This document shows, in pieces, positions 1 through 8,558 of a stretch of 20,012 nucleotides of DNA. The translations under genes were made by a program, and so were the position numbers. Position 1 is the stretch's first letter. Every line of letters begins with the position of its first letter. This DNA is from Basidiobolus meristosporus CBS 931.73 (lineage: Eukaryota; Basidiobolomycota; Basidiobolomycetes; Basidiobolales; Basidiobolaceae), in contig MCFE01001016.1 of the NCBI GenBank assembly GCA_002104905.1, positions 1-20,012 on the forward strand, given 5' to 3'. The notes beneath the pieces were generated by a model. The model was not told the DNA's origin. It searched no databases and worked only from the letters and a program-made list of their open reading frames with translations.

Positions 1-1
1 A

Positions 2-178
2 ATAGCAGGGTTAGAGGCTCATATTAGATGTGAATTGTATATGATGCAATGTTTGAAGAGTGATAGATTTGACTTGGTAGACCAAGCTTGCATGTATAAG
101 GAGTACCAATAAAGCATTGTTCTTTTACAAGAACTTGCTATAATTGGTGATAGGAATGCTGTGGATATTGTGGTTGCT
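2..178 (+). pseudogene. Decayed coding remnant, unrecognised
   Basis: One plus-strand frame from base 2 reads through about 36 codons before a TAA, then continues in the same frame for a further 23 codons to a TAG near 178. The amino-acid make-up is protein-like, with Leu, Ile and acidic residues and no low complexity. The left end is cut by the window edge. I do not recognise the family. The neighbouring copia LTR copies suggest a degraded transposon or a truncated host gene, but neither is shown. Confidence 0.25.
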
Positions 179-197
179 TAGTTTACACCTAGATCAT

Positions 198-438
198 GCG
201 TAAATTTTATAATTACACCTGAATAATGAATTGACTTGGTCACTTAGATCACATTCTATGAATCTTGGGATACCTTGCCCAGACTCATGTCAGGATTTAC
301 TTGGAGTCATATGCCAGAATATGAGGTCCCCAGAACATGAAAATTGACAAGTCTTCCAAGACTATCCAAAAGCATAACCATCACTTTTACATTCAATTAA
401 TCACTAAGTGAAAACCACACAATCTACTTGCTCTCCCA
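198..438 (+). repeat. Partial copia-family LTR (copy L1), reverse orientation
   Basis: This stretch resembles the reverse-complement LTR at 439-770: the segments around TAATTACACCT, TCACTTAGATCA, GGATTTACTTGGA, CAGAACATGAAAATT and AAGTGAAAACCAC recur in the same order. It lacks the last ~35 bp of the LTR and is strongly diverged, so it is an old fragment. The left boundary is approximate. Confidence 0.55.
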
Positions 439-770
439 TGTTGTAAAAATTCGGAATTCCACCTAAATATTCACCTAACTTAGTCACTTAGATCATTACC
501 TTCAAATCCTAGAGAATACTGACCAGATTCCTTGTCGGGATTTACTTAGAATATTTACCCAGAACATGAAAATTAAATAAGTTGTCCAAACAGCCCCAAA
601 CTTTGCACACATGTTCTTGGAACCTTCCTTAACCTATTCTCCGTGTTTGTAATGCCAAGACCATGTAAAAGTATAAATGCTACTTTTACATTCAATAAAT
701 CATTAAGTGAAAACCACATAATCTACTTGTCCTCCCAATCACTTCCAATATCTCCAAGACTCTTACAACA
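439..770 (+). repeat. Complete copia-family LTR (copy L2), reverse orientation
   Basis: It begins TGTTGTAAAA and ends CTTACAACA. These are the terminal inverted repeats of the LTR at 17047-17395, and the whole segment matches the reverse complement of that LTR, including the tracts ATTTACTTAGAATATTT, AGCCCCAAACTTTGCACACATG and CAATAAATCATTAAGTGAAAACC. Length is 332 bp against 349-350 bp for the right-hand copies. No target-site duplication is visible because both flanks are other LTR fragments. There is no internal region, so it is a solo LTR or a product of LTR-LTR recombination. Confidence 0.75.
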
Positions 771-998
771 AATCCTTGTCGGGATTTACAATTTCGAGTT
801 AATATCTAATGTTCTGATTACTTGACACTTTGGTGAAAATATTCCAAGTTGTCTAAATGCCCAAGCTTTGTACACATGTTCATAGGACCTTCCTTGTGAA
901 AGTATATATACCACTTCTACATTCAATGAATCATTGTGAAACCGCATATGCTTCCTGTTCTCACAATCAATTCCAAAATCTCCAAGACTCTCACAACA
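771..998 (+). repeat. Partial copia-family LTR (copy L3), reverse orientation
   Basis: It starts in mid-LTR with CCTTGTCGGGATTTAC, equivalent to about position 530 in copy L2, and runs to a terminus CTCTCACAACA. The 5' portion of the LTR is missing. It is diverged from L2 by many substitutions. It abuts L2 head to tail. Confidence 0.55.
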
Positions 999-1592
999 CA
1001 TCTACCCCTAAGAGAGATTTAGGCTTTGTTTTGTGGTCATTCCACTCCACATATAATCCAAGTAGGTGAGTTGGATTCTGGCTGGTCTTCATATGATGTT
1101 TGGTTGGTGGTCACCAGAAACTTCTGTTGGACTACCCTCGTAAAATATCTAGCACGATACCTAACCATACACTCTCGCAGGTTACAAGCATTCAGGTCAG
1201 CCAAAAATCAGAAAAATCAGGGAAAGTCAATTTATAATATCCTAGACTTTCATATTACTAGGGAGATATGCAAACACAAACAGATTCGTGCGCATATATA
1301 AGTGCACTTCATTTATTTCCATCACCAATCCATTGGTGAATGGAGATATTCGGACAATGCAAATAGTGTGAATAATGCGTGAACTGCGCTTGATAATCAG
1401 CAAAGGCACTCGGGGGAGCAGCATGGCGATGAGAGGGGTAGAACAGAGTGGATTGGGATATTGGTGCCACGGTTACCATAAATGATAGGGGCGCTGCCGC
1501 ATACTGACCTCTGGCAGAATGGGATTTCTTGGGGAATTTACAGGATGCGAACGGGCAACTTCACGACGACAAAAAAATTAACCTAAGTAATG
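999..1592. other. Gene-free stretch downstream of the SSH4-like gene
   Basis: No coding region, RNA gene or recognisable repeat is supported here. The right part should contain the 3' UTR of the minus-strand SSH4-like gene. A TTTATT, which is AATAAA on the minus strand, lies near 1312 and could be its polyadenylation signal, though it is about 280 bp past the stop. Confidence 0.4.
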
Positions 1593-2948
1593 CTAAAAGA
1601 TGGTGCGATGAACGTTCTCGGCTGATGATCCGGCGCCAGACTGAGAATGGATGTGGGTACTGTGCGAGCATTCACCGTACGAGTAAGAGGGCGGGGGTGT
1701 GGCGTGTTCCATGGGGATAGTAACTGCATCTTTCAAAGCCGGCTGTGGATGAGCGTCTATTGCCCCGTAAGAGATGGGTTGGTCGGTGTTCAGGATAGAG
1801 GCGCGCGAGCTTTCTCCAAAGATGGATCGCCGCAAGTCTGCATTCGAATGGATCGACAACCTGATGGAGGCCAACTCTTGCTCAGTTAGCGCGCTTCCGG
1901 ACTCCAGGAGGAGGGAATCCCTTTCAGAGCCGTAGGCTGGGGGAGGAGAGAGATTTCCTACAGAAGGAGCTAGTCCCCACTTTTTCACGTTCGCCTCGAT
2001 AAAAACGAACCCCATTTGCCCGAAATTCACGTGTAGAATGCACGGTCCGTCAGCCGCGATGGTGGGGAAAAAGTTCAGATGGGCCCCAGTCACTGCACTT
2101 CCAAGCTTTACTCCGTTGCGAGTGAAGAAAACTGTACCCGTTTGTGTGCGATATCCACATCCGATGACGTCTCCTTTGTAGTAGGGCACGCCATAAGGCT
2201 TTCCATCAAACGGATCATTCGAGTACTTGCGGCCGTTGGAGTGGTACCCTATAGAATGTCTGTTGCGACCTGCCAGGAGCGACGTTAGGAAACAGATTCA
2301 AGAGTGACTCAACGTTACGCAAAATAAATATTCACCTGGAAAACGCCAGGAAGGGTATGGCTTGGTTGAGAGTCCGATCCCTATTCGAGTCTTGGGTATT
2401 TTCTCAAATACCTTTACTTCGAAGTAATATACAGGGTCTCGCTTGGGAAGTGGCAAGTTGGTCTGTACACAATATTCTCCGCCATAGAACGAAACCTCCG
2501 TACGGTCCTGCACAATAATATTTACATCGGAATCCGCCTCAAATTCCCAGGCCTTGACTCCCTTCTCTCTAATAATAGCTGACTGTTCAGAAGTCAACTC
2601 GGTTGATACGCTGCAAGGTGGAAAGGCGGTTTCGAATGCACGAGATAGTTCAAAGCTTTGCCGTTCTGGTTCAGGCAGAGTTTCCGCATTCATGCCGGTA
2701 TAATCCGCTTCGGTTAGCAATCTATCTGTTTCATCACTGTCGAATGCCAGTGATTGAGAGAGTTGGGGCATTATGTGATATTTACAGCAAATAGCCACCA
2801 TAACGAGTATAACAACGGCTACAAAGGAAACGATCGAGATGGTCCATGCTGTATATTGATCCATTGCCTCGACTCTATGAGGCCAACAAATTAAGCAAAT
2901 GAACGGCATTAGCCACCTAGATGAAGGGGTAGTAAAGCCGGTCTTCAT
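1593..2948 (-). CDS. SSH4: Ssh4/Ear1-type SPRY-domain, membrane-anchored Rsp5 adaptor
   Basis: Two exons: 2948-2336 and 2269-1593. The 66-bp intron 2335-2270 (GTGAAT...GCAG) interrupts a Gly codon. The product is 429 aa from the ATG at 2948; the ATG at 2864 (401 aa) is also possible. A transmembrane segment lies at residues 35-55, a SPRY/B30.2 domain at about 128-305 (FPG, HSIGYHSNG, GDVIGCG, FFTRNG, FGQMGFVF), and PY motifs PPAY at 314-317 and PPSY at 397-400, which bind WW domains. Known yeast Ssh4/Ear1 are single-pass endosome/vacuole proteins that recruit the ubiquitin ligase Rsp5 to cargo for sorting into multivesicular bodies. Domain order and PY motifs fit that family. Acidic dileucine motifs, ETDRLL (73-78) and ERDSLL (320-325), suggest endosome/vacuole targeting; this is inferred. 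The stop is TAG at 1595-1593. It is divergent from TFB2. Confidence 0.88.
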
Positions 2949-3320
2949 CGCAATATCCCGATACAATAGGTAGCTATCGAATGAAACGTGCTGTTGCTTT
3001 AATCTCAACTATAAATGAAGTCTGTAGGCCACAAAGCAAATTGGGAGGTTATTGTTGGTCAAGAGATGGCGGATTTTGGAAAGGTGGAGAGATTCTCAAC
3101 GTCCAACAGGTGGATATAAATTTACTATATAAATCTTAAATTCCGATCAATTAATTCCGATGATTACACGATGGTGACTGAATGGAAAAATTTCCTCTCA
3201 TCCTGGCTTTAGCTAAATCAAACCTAACCCACATCTCCACTGGCTAAAGGGTTAGTGGGAGCGTTTGTGTGATTACGTTGGTAAGACAATGTGATGGAGT
3301 TGTTGAAGGTTTATTCAGGT

Positions 3321-3396
3321 GTTACAAGTAAGCCAGTTAGCTTGGAATCTTCTGATTCACCGTTACAAGCCAGTTAGCTCGAAATCTTCTGACTCT
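3321..3396. repeat. Imperfect 34-38-bp direct repeat
   Basis: GTTACAAG(TAA)GCCAGTTAGCTTGGAATCTTCTGATTC at 3321-3358 is followed by a near copy at 3362-3395 lacking a few bases and with three substitutions. It lies in the divergent promoter region. Function is unknown. Confidence 0.7.
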
Positions 3397-3738
3397 CTGG
3401 GATCATTGACGTGTTCGGTTATTTGTTCCTTGCGCTCTGGCACATGCATTGTGAAAGCGTCGTCTGGATGATTGTTCTCGCATCGAGGATCATAAGTAGA
3501 TGCTACAAGAGTAGGTGAGTCCATTTCCTTGGTGATTATCGCTAGTGATCAGGCCTGTTTGGATTGCTTTTATATGGTCCGTTCTCACCCACGCATGTAT
3601 ACATACACATATGTCTCGTATGCAGGCTAAATTATAAAATCATCTATGTTCCATCCCATTAACTCTGTTTCATACATCTGAATCTGCGGTTTATAGCGGT
3701 TGTAGGTATAGTTGCCGATGCAAGATTCAAATCCCATG

Positions 3739-3748
3739 ATCACGTGAT
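3739..3748. promoter_or_regulatory. ATCACGTGAT palindrome upstream of TFB2
   Basis: A perfect 10-bp palindrome with a CACGTG core lies about 80 bp upstream of the preferred TFB2 start codon. CACGTG, especially with flanking TC/GA, is the known site of fungal bHLH factors of the Cbf1 type. Use as a regulatory site here is inferred from position and symmetry only. Confidence 0.4.
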
Positions 3749-3829
3749 GAATCCCCTTTAAATATCCATCTGTGCGCTATGGTTGCTCTGTTGAACTTGT
3801 TGAGCGGTTTCGTTGGGAAGATGCCGGGC

Positions 3830-5980
3830 ATGACACACTTTAAGACCAATGTTTACGAATACCTGGAAACTTTGCCAACCCAGACCTTCAATAGATTATT
3901 CTTGAAACCTGCCACATGTTTGTCCATTTTCAGGTTGGAAGATATACTTTTCATATCATCCAGTGTACTAGCTCAGTCTGCATTGCTGGAGATCTTCGAG
4001 GACACTCTTAAGGGTTCATTTTTTGGCACCTGAATAACTCATCCTTTGATCGTAGATTACTACCTAGTTTAGCTAAACAATTTGTCATGGCAATGCTGTA
4101 TGTTGAAGAGCCAATTTCTTTGCAAGATTTTAATGGATGGTGTTACACTGAGGCAGCTACGTAAGTAAACTTCCGTCTATATGGGTGCCTTCCAATCCAG
4201 AGGAAACATTTCGATAACCGTTTCTGTGTCTGTTCCTGATCCGTACGCTAGAAAACAAAAGGAGAGCTTAGAGAAACTTTCCAAACTTCACATTCTAACC
4301 GAGAAAGAGGGTTTACTTTATATGAGCGACACTTTCCGCGAACATTTTAGAAATGCTTTGACTGGAGGGTAACAAAACTTGATTCCCGTAAATGGATGTC
4401 TTTTTGCCCAACAGAGCTTTATTGATCTTGCTTTTCTCCCATCATTCTTTCTATAGTGGAAACCATCAAAGCTTCGGTTTGCTCTCAGCCACCCCCGATA
4501 AACACAAAGTGGATATATCATTCTTAGACACATATGCAACACAGCAGTGGGAGGTATTTGCAGCATTGTGCTGAAATCCTATGGTATCGTGAATTTACTC
4601 ATGTTCACGACCCAGGCAATTCTCCATTATATGGTTGGAACATCGGATACAAAAAAGCCTAGCAAAGGTGTCCTTAATCTACTAAGACGCTCCGGATTGA
4701 TGGCGCTAAGGTATCGACAGGCCTCTTTCCAAGAATTATCCATAGAGAGACTGACGTTTTCATAGTGGTGATGGCCAATCCAATATGAAAATCTCCAACA
4801 AAGGTTTCCAGTTTCTATTACAAGACGTAAATACTCAGGTGTGGGCGTTTCTGCTGCAATACCTCGATATGGCAGAAGTAAGAAGCTTCGTAGGCATGCA
4901 CGCATTATTTATTACTTAACTGATGGAATCTTTAGAAACTACAAATGGATTTGGTGGAGGTTTTGAACTTCTTTTTCCAACTGGGCAGCCTCGAGCTGGG
5001 CAAGGTACGTATGCCTCCTCCCTCAATATCTATCATAAGAGTAATTAACCATGCTTTTGGCAGGACTATTCCACCGAAACACTTACTCCCACTCAAGTAC
5101 AAATGTTGGAGGATCTTAGAGATTATGGAATAGTATACCAACGCAAGGTAAGTGACGAGAACGCCAGATTGATATTCTTTTGTATTGACGCATTGCTATA
5201 GAAAGGATCCCGTCGTTTTTACCCCACAAGGCTCGCCACCTCTCTCACAGCAGGGAATGCTTCATTCAATAAGAAGAAATCCGACCAAGAGACCGAAACT
5301 GGGTTTATTATTCTAGAGACAAATTATCGCCTATACGCTTATACAGGTTGCGCGACATTAAGAATTGATGCAAAGAATGCTCACTCATACCGATCTTAAT
5401 TAGAGTCACCTCTCCAAATCGCAGTCTTGAATCTGTTCGTGCATCTGAAATGTCGCTTCAAAAATATGGTCACTGGTGCGCTCACACGAGATAGCGTCCG
5501 TGCTGCATTGGTAAACGGGATCACAGCCGATCAGATTATTGCCTACCTTAGCACACATGCGCACCCCCAAATGCGTAAACAAGTCAGTTACTGAATAGCG
5601 TCGTGAATAGCAAGTGACCCATTGGACTAAGTGACTCTTCAACCATTAGGTTCCACTCCTTCCTGTTACAGTTGTAGATCAAATTCGCTTATGGGAGATG
5701 GAGCGTAATCGGGTTGCAGGGACGAATGGTTAGTTGATTGGTTGAATCTATGGGCCATTTGCCACATTCTAAGCCATTCTTTCCAGGCTATCTTTATCAG
5801 CAATTTGTCAGACAACAAGACTATGATGTGGTGTACAGGTATGCCAATGAGATTGGAGTTGTACTGTGGGCGAACTCACGTAAACGCCTTATGGCGGTGA
5901 CCTCAGACGGCCATATCCAAGTCAAGGCGTATATCAAACGTCGTATGAGCAAGGGAAACCCTGGCAACGACAATGAATGA
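3830..5980 (+). CDS. TFB2: TFIIH core subunit Tfb2 / p52
   Basis: Exons: 3830-3933, 4056-4160, 4252-4368, 4457-4553, 4616-4710, 4766-4877, 4936-5004, 5064-5147, 5202-5346, 5404-5582, 5650-5728, 5787-5980. All eleven introns are GT-AG, 54-122 bp. Together they give one 459-aa frame ending in TGA, matching the roughly 460-510 aa of the family. Tfb2/p52 is a structural subunit of the TFIIH core that anchors and stimulates the XPB/Ssl2 translocase in Pol II initiation and nucleotide excision repair. Family blocks seen: PATCLSIFR near the N-terminus, [57 protein letters not shown], and a C-terminal domain (about the last 70 residues) that pairs with Tfb5. An ATG at 3779 in the same frame would add 17 residues; 3830 is preferred because the family homology starts there. 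One LPPT block reads LPVT. Confidence 0.95.
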
Positions 5981-6004
5981 GTAAAGCAGCTATCGACAAT
6001 GATT

Positions 6005-6010
6005 AATAAA
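6005..6010 (+). promoter_or_regulatory. AATAAA polyadenylation signal of TFB2
   Basis: AATAAA lies 25 bp after the TFB2 stop codon, in the sense orientation. The position suits a short 3' UTR. Confidence 0.5.
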
Positions 6011-6487
6011 CATAGGACAAAGTGTATATTGTCGAGTCATGTATCCTAGCAGTACTTAGTGCCCCTGAATATACCTTACCACGATCGTTACCCAGTGCTG
6101 AATTCAGCGTGGTATTGGAGGAGTTCTACAGATAGAATGGGTGTGTATGCGCGCCCCTGTAAGTGATATAGCTTATTATTTCTCCTGCTTTTCCTATCCT
6201 GGGCCTGTCAATCAGATCAGATGCTAAATGTAAATGCCGATTTCTACCTCCATCTCATCAAAGGAGGAGGGCTACTCCTGCAGGCAGATAGATGTATGTC
6301 CTGGAGGCGATATGCCAATAGTGGATTGAGAGGAAATTTCCTATTTTTCGTGATTGACCGATTTATTTACACATCAATGGTCTGATAAATTAGTGGAAGT
6401 ACCCTTCTAGCTAGGTGAGATTACAATTTACATAGAGCGAGAGTTTGCTTCGGCTCAGAGAACAACTGCTGCCAACAATACTCGAGT
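6011..6487. other. Convergent intergenic region after TFB2
   Basis: It lies between the 3' ends of TFB2 (plus) and the 108-aa ORF (minus). No gene, RNA or repeat was recognised. Confidence 0.4.
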
Positions 6488-6814
6488 CTACTTCCAGTAA
6501 GTTGTAGTTTGTTTTTGCAGGTAGCCCATCATTCCATTGTATCGTTTGTGAAGTCTGTGATGGTAGTCATGCACCCGTTTGTCCTTCTTATGGTTGAAAC
6601 CAGTTGAAAGAGCTCTATCGATTTCAAGCTCCAAGTCCGACTCTTCGCATATGCTTTCTGGGGGAGAAGGTGACATCTGGGTGGGAGATAGGTGGAAGGA
6701 TTTTCCAGTCAATTGCCCAATGGTGGCTTCAAATGAGTGCGGAATCTCTTGCAATGGGAGAGGTGGGGAAGATTGGCGTTTGGATAAAAATGGAGGACAA
6801 GGCTGCTCATTCAT
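6488..6814 (-). CDS. Hypothetical 108-aa protein, His/Lys-rich C-terminus
   Basis: An uninterrupted frame runs from an ATG at 6814 to a TAG at 6490-6488. I do not recognise the product. The first ~55 residues are rich in Pro and Ser (KRQSSPPLPLQ, SPTQMSPSPPES) and look disordered. A short acidic helix-like patch follows (EESDLELEIDRAL), then a strongly basic, His-rich segment (HKKDKRVHDYHHRLHKRYNG), ending MGYLQKQTTTYWK. No signal peptide, membrane segment or metal-binding Cys motif is seen. It is convergent with TFB2. The two-part design (disordered Pro/Ser region plus conserved-looking C-terminal box) resembles small regulatory proteins, but that is impression only. A shadow frame on the plus strand looks less protein-like. 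Confidence 0.5.
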   Translation of the reverse strand: MNEQPCPPFLSKRQSSPPLPLQEIPHSFEATIGQLTGKSFHLSPTQMSPSPPESICEESDLELEIDRALSTGFNHKKDKRVHDYHHRLHKRYNGMMGYLQKQTTTYWK

Positions 6815-8166
6815 ATTGGTTGTAAATTTTGTTTGGTATGCGGTGAGGAGCCAAGGGCAGCCTATTTATAATTGGTATTGAGATGCGGGCTTACTTGGCC
6901 TGTGTTACCAACCAACGTTTGAGCCAATCTCTTTTGAGTACAGCTTCTATCACAACTTTGGTAAGCGTACAATCAGTCAAGCTAACCCCAGCAATACAAT
7001 GCCCGGATTCCATGACATCATTTACACGAAAGTGCTTATTGTGCGACAGAGTTAATTGGCTCCTTGCTTGACCTCGATTGTGCACTTTTTTAGATGGGCA
7101 CGCTAACCATGATCTCGCAGTAAGTCCGAAGCTATTATAGAGATGTCTAGGGAGCCCGATGAATCAGACTCAAGTGACTAGATAGCACAAACAATTGGTG
7201 AGGGAAGTACCAAGATCAGCGGCCGGTTCCCAACTCTTGATTGTTGCTTATGCACATCAATCTGTGTATTGTACTTGCATTCAATAGATGACTTGCCCAA
7301 AGTGACCCTACTCATACCCCTCCTCGATCTGCCAAACAAGCCCATCGCAATGGGTGATGCAATGCTTTTGTAAGTGTCTGACGATTTAGTACAAATATAT
7401 CCTTTGTGTCACTATAAAATCTAACCCTGTTGCTTATTGTATTGATCCCAACGAGTCAATAGCTCCCAGCGTGGACACCAGATGTATCATGAATGGTGCT
7501 GTTCCTCAACTTCTCATGGGTAGTGCTTTTCCTCAGCTTCTTGTGGACTGCTTTTTATCGGTTACCTTGTCTGCTATCCCGAGTGATGTGCAGCGTGCTT
7601 GTGCTGGTGCTTGTGCTGGTGCCGGAAAAACGAACGTGTAATCTTACTATTAAGTACTTGTCACTGATTACCGCTATTATAATCGTCATCCCAATGATCG
7701 GATTCGAACATCTCATTTAATATAGTTGCTTCTCGTAGCTATTGAGGAAATCTTTTAGCTTTGTACGCAACACAATGATGTGTTTCTGTTCAACTAATGA
7801 ATCGTAGGGTATTTCAAGTTCCCAAATCCATTTATAATGAGTATGGCTAACAAAATTGCTGTTGTGAGGTTGTTCTGTATGGAACATTGTTTTCATCTAG
7901 TGATATATTTCTCGGCCTCATATTAACTCGAATATCCGCCTGGAAGTAGAATGAGATGATTAGCAGAGATTTGCAATCCCCTTGGTTAGGTCTGATATAT
8001 CTGCTCTAGTTAGCTTACACAGTACAAATACATACTGACCAAAATCAAAATCCAATAATACATCTTATATTTCTTGTGAGCTCATCGAGATGGGATGGTT
8101 TTGTATAATTCTGATCAAACTGTTAATGGAGTTACAGGAAGTCTACAATATTAATTAATTCTAACT
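6815..8166. other. Region with splice-like signals but no assembled gene
   Basis: From 6883 an ATG opens a 26-codon plus-strand stretch (starting MRAYLACVTNQRLSQSLLST) that ends exactly at a GTAAGC donor at 6961. Further acceptor/donor-like pairs occur (TTTTTTAG at 7087-7094 with GTAAGT at 7120; CAATAG at 7282-7287 with GTAAGT at 7370; AATAG before 7463). An open stretch 7290-7369 joins in frame to 7463-7523, ending in TAG. I could not join all parts into one frame. The stretch 7724-8166 is AT-rich and holds nothing I recognise. Confidence 0.3.
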
Positions 8167-8170
8167 GTTG
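8167..8170. repeat. 4-bp target-site duplication GTTG, distal side
   Basis: GTTG directly precedes the left LTR and the same GTTG follows the right LTR at 13275-13278. The next base on each side differs, so the duplication is 4 bp. Confidence 0.75.
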
Positions 8171-8498
8171 TGTTACGTACTTAAAGAGTAATGTCCTTTA
8201 GAGAGTACGAAAAAGGGATAACCTATATGTTATCTTGTAGATTCAACGGGGTAGTGTAAGAATATCTCTTAAAAAGGTTAGGGTGGTGACTTCGTAGAAA
8301 TATATTCAAACTAATATTCGTTCCTACTACGCTCTTCTGCCTATAACCAAAACTCCCTTTTTATTTAGTTACTTGTTTGGTATTTATACCTTGTTGTGAG
8401 TCTGGTGATTTGTCTTTGATTTGTTTTTCCCTGGCTACTAAGTCGTCTTTGTATGCGTTGATGTCACTTAGCATCGAGTGACTCTTTACTCTGTAACA
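8171..8498 (-). repeat. 3' LTR of the gypsy element
   Basis: 328 bp with TGTTAC/GTAACA ends. It contains the inverted repeat GATAAC-6 nt-GTTATC at 8217-8234 and, on the minus strand, TATAAATA at 8388-8381. A purine-rich minus-strand stretch just inside it (about 8509-8540) may include the polypurine tract. Confidence 0.95.
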
Positions 8499-8558
8499 GA
8501 TGGCCGGCTCTTTCTTAATCTACTTCCACGTAGATTTTCTTTTTGAGACTTCCTTCCG

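Larger units (their letters stand above)
3009..3829. other. Divergent intergenic region between SSH4-like gene and TFB2
   Basis: This region must hold the promoters of both flanking genes. It includes a TATATAAA near 3127, a 34-38-bp imperfect direct repeat at 3321-3396 and a CACGTG palindrome at 3739-3748. No gene is supported. The stretch 3240-3560 is less AT-rich than its surroundings and may be a remnant of something, but I could not identify it. Confidence 0.5.

Noticed and set aside
643-825. 60-codon plus-strand frame similar to part of the minus-strand frame at 16827-17174
   Set aside because: Both are readings through the copia LTR (the second runs on into RT), so the similarity is repeat-derived and not evidence of a gene.
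2949-3008. Extension of the SSH4-like reading frame upstream to 3008
   Set aside because: The codon at 3008 is TTG. The first ATG in the frame is at 2948.
6579-6881. 100-codon plus-strand frame
   Set aside because: It overlaps the 108-aa minus-strand frame, which has a more structured composition, and it lacks recognisable motifs.
7591-7625. Short GCTTGTGCTGGT repeat
   Set aside because: Only about two and a half 12-bp units; too small to treat as a satellite or functional array.
8275-8287. Telomere-like GGTTAGGGTGG in the gypsy LTR
   Set aside because: A single short match repeated in each LTR copy because it belongs to the LTR. It does not form an interstitial telomere array.
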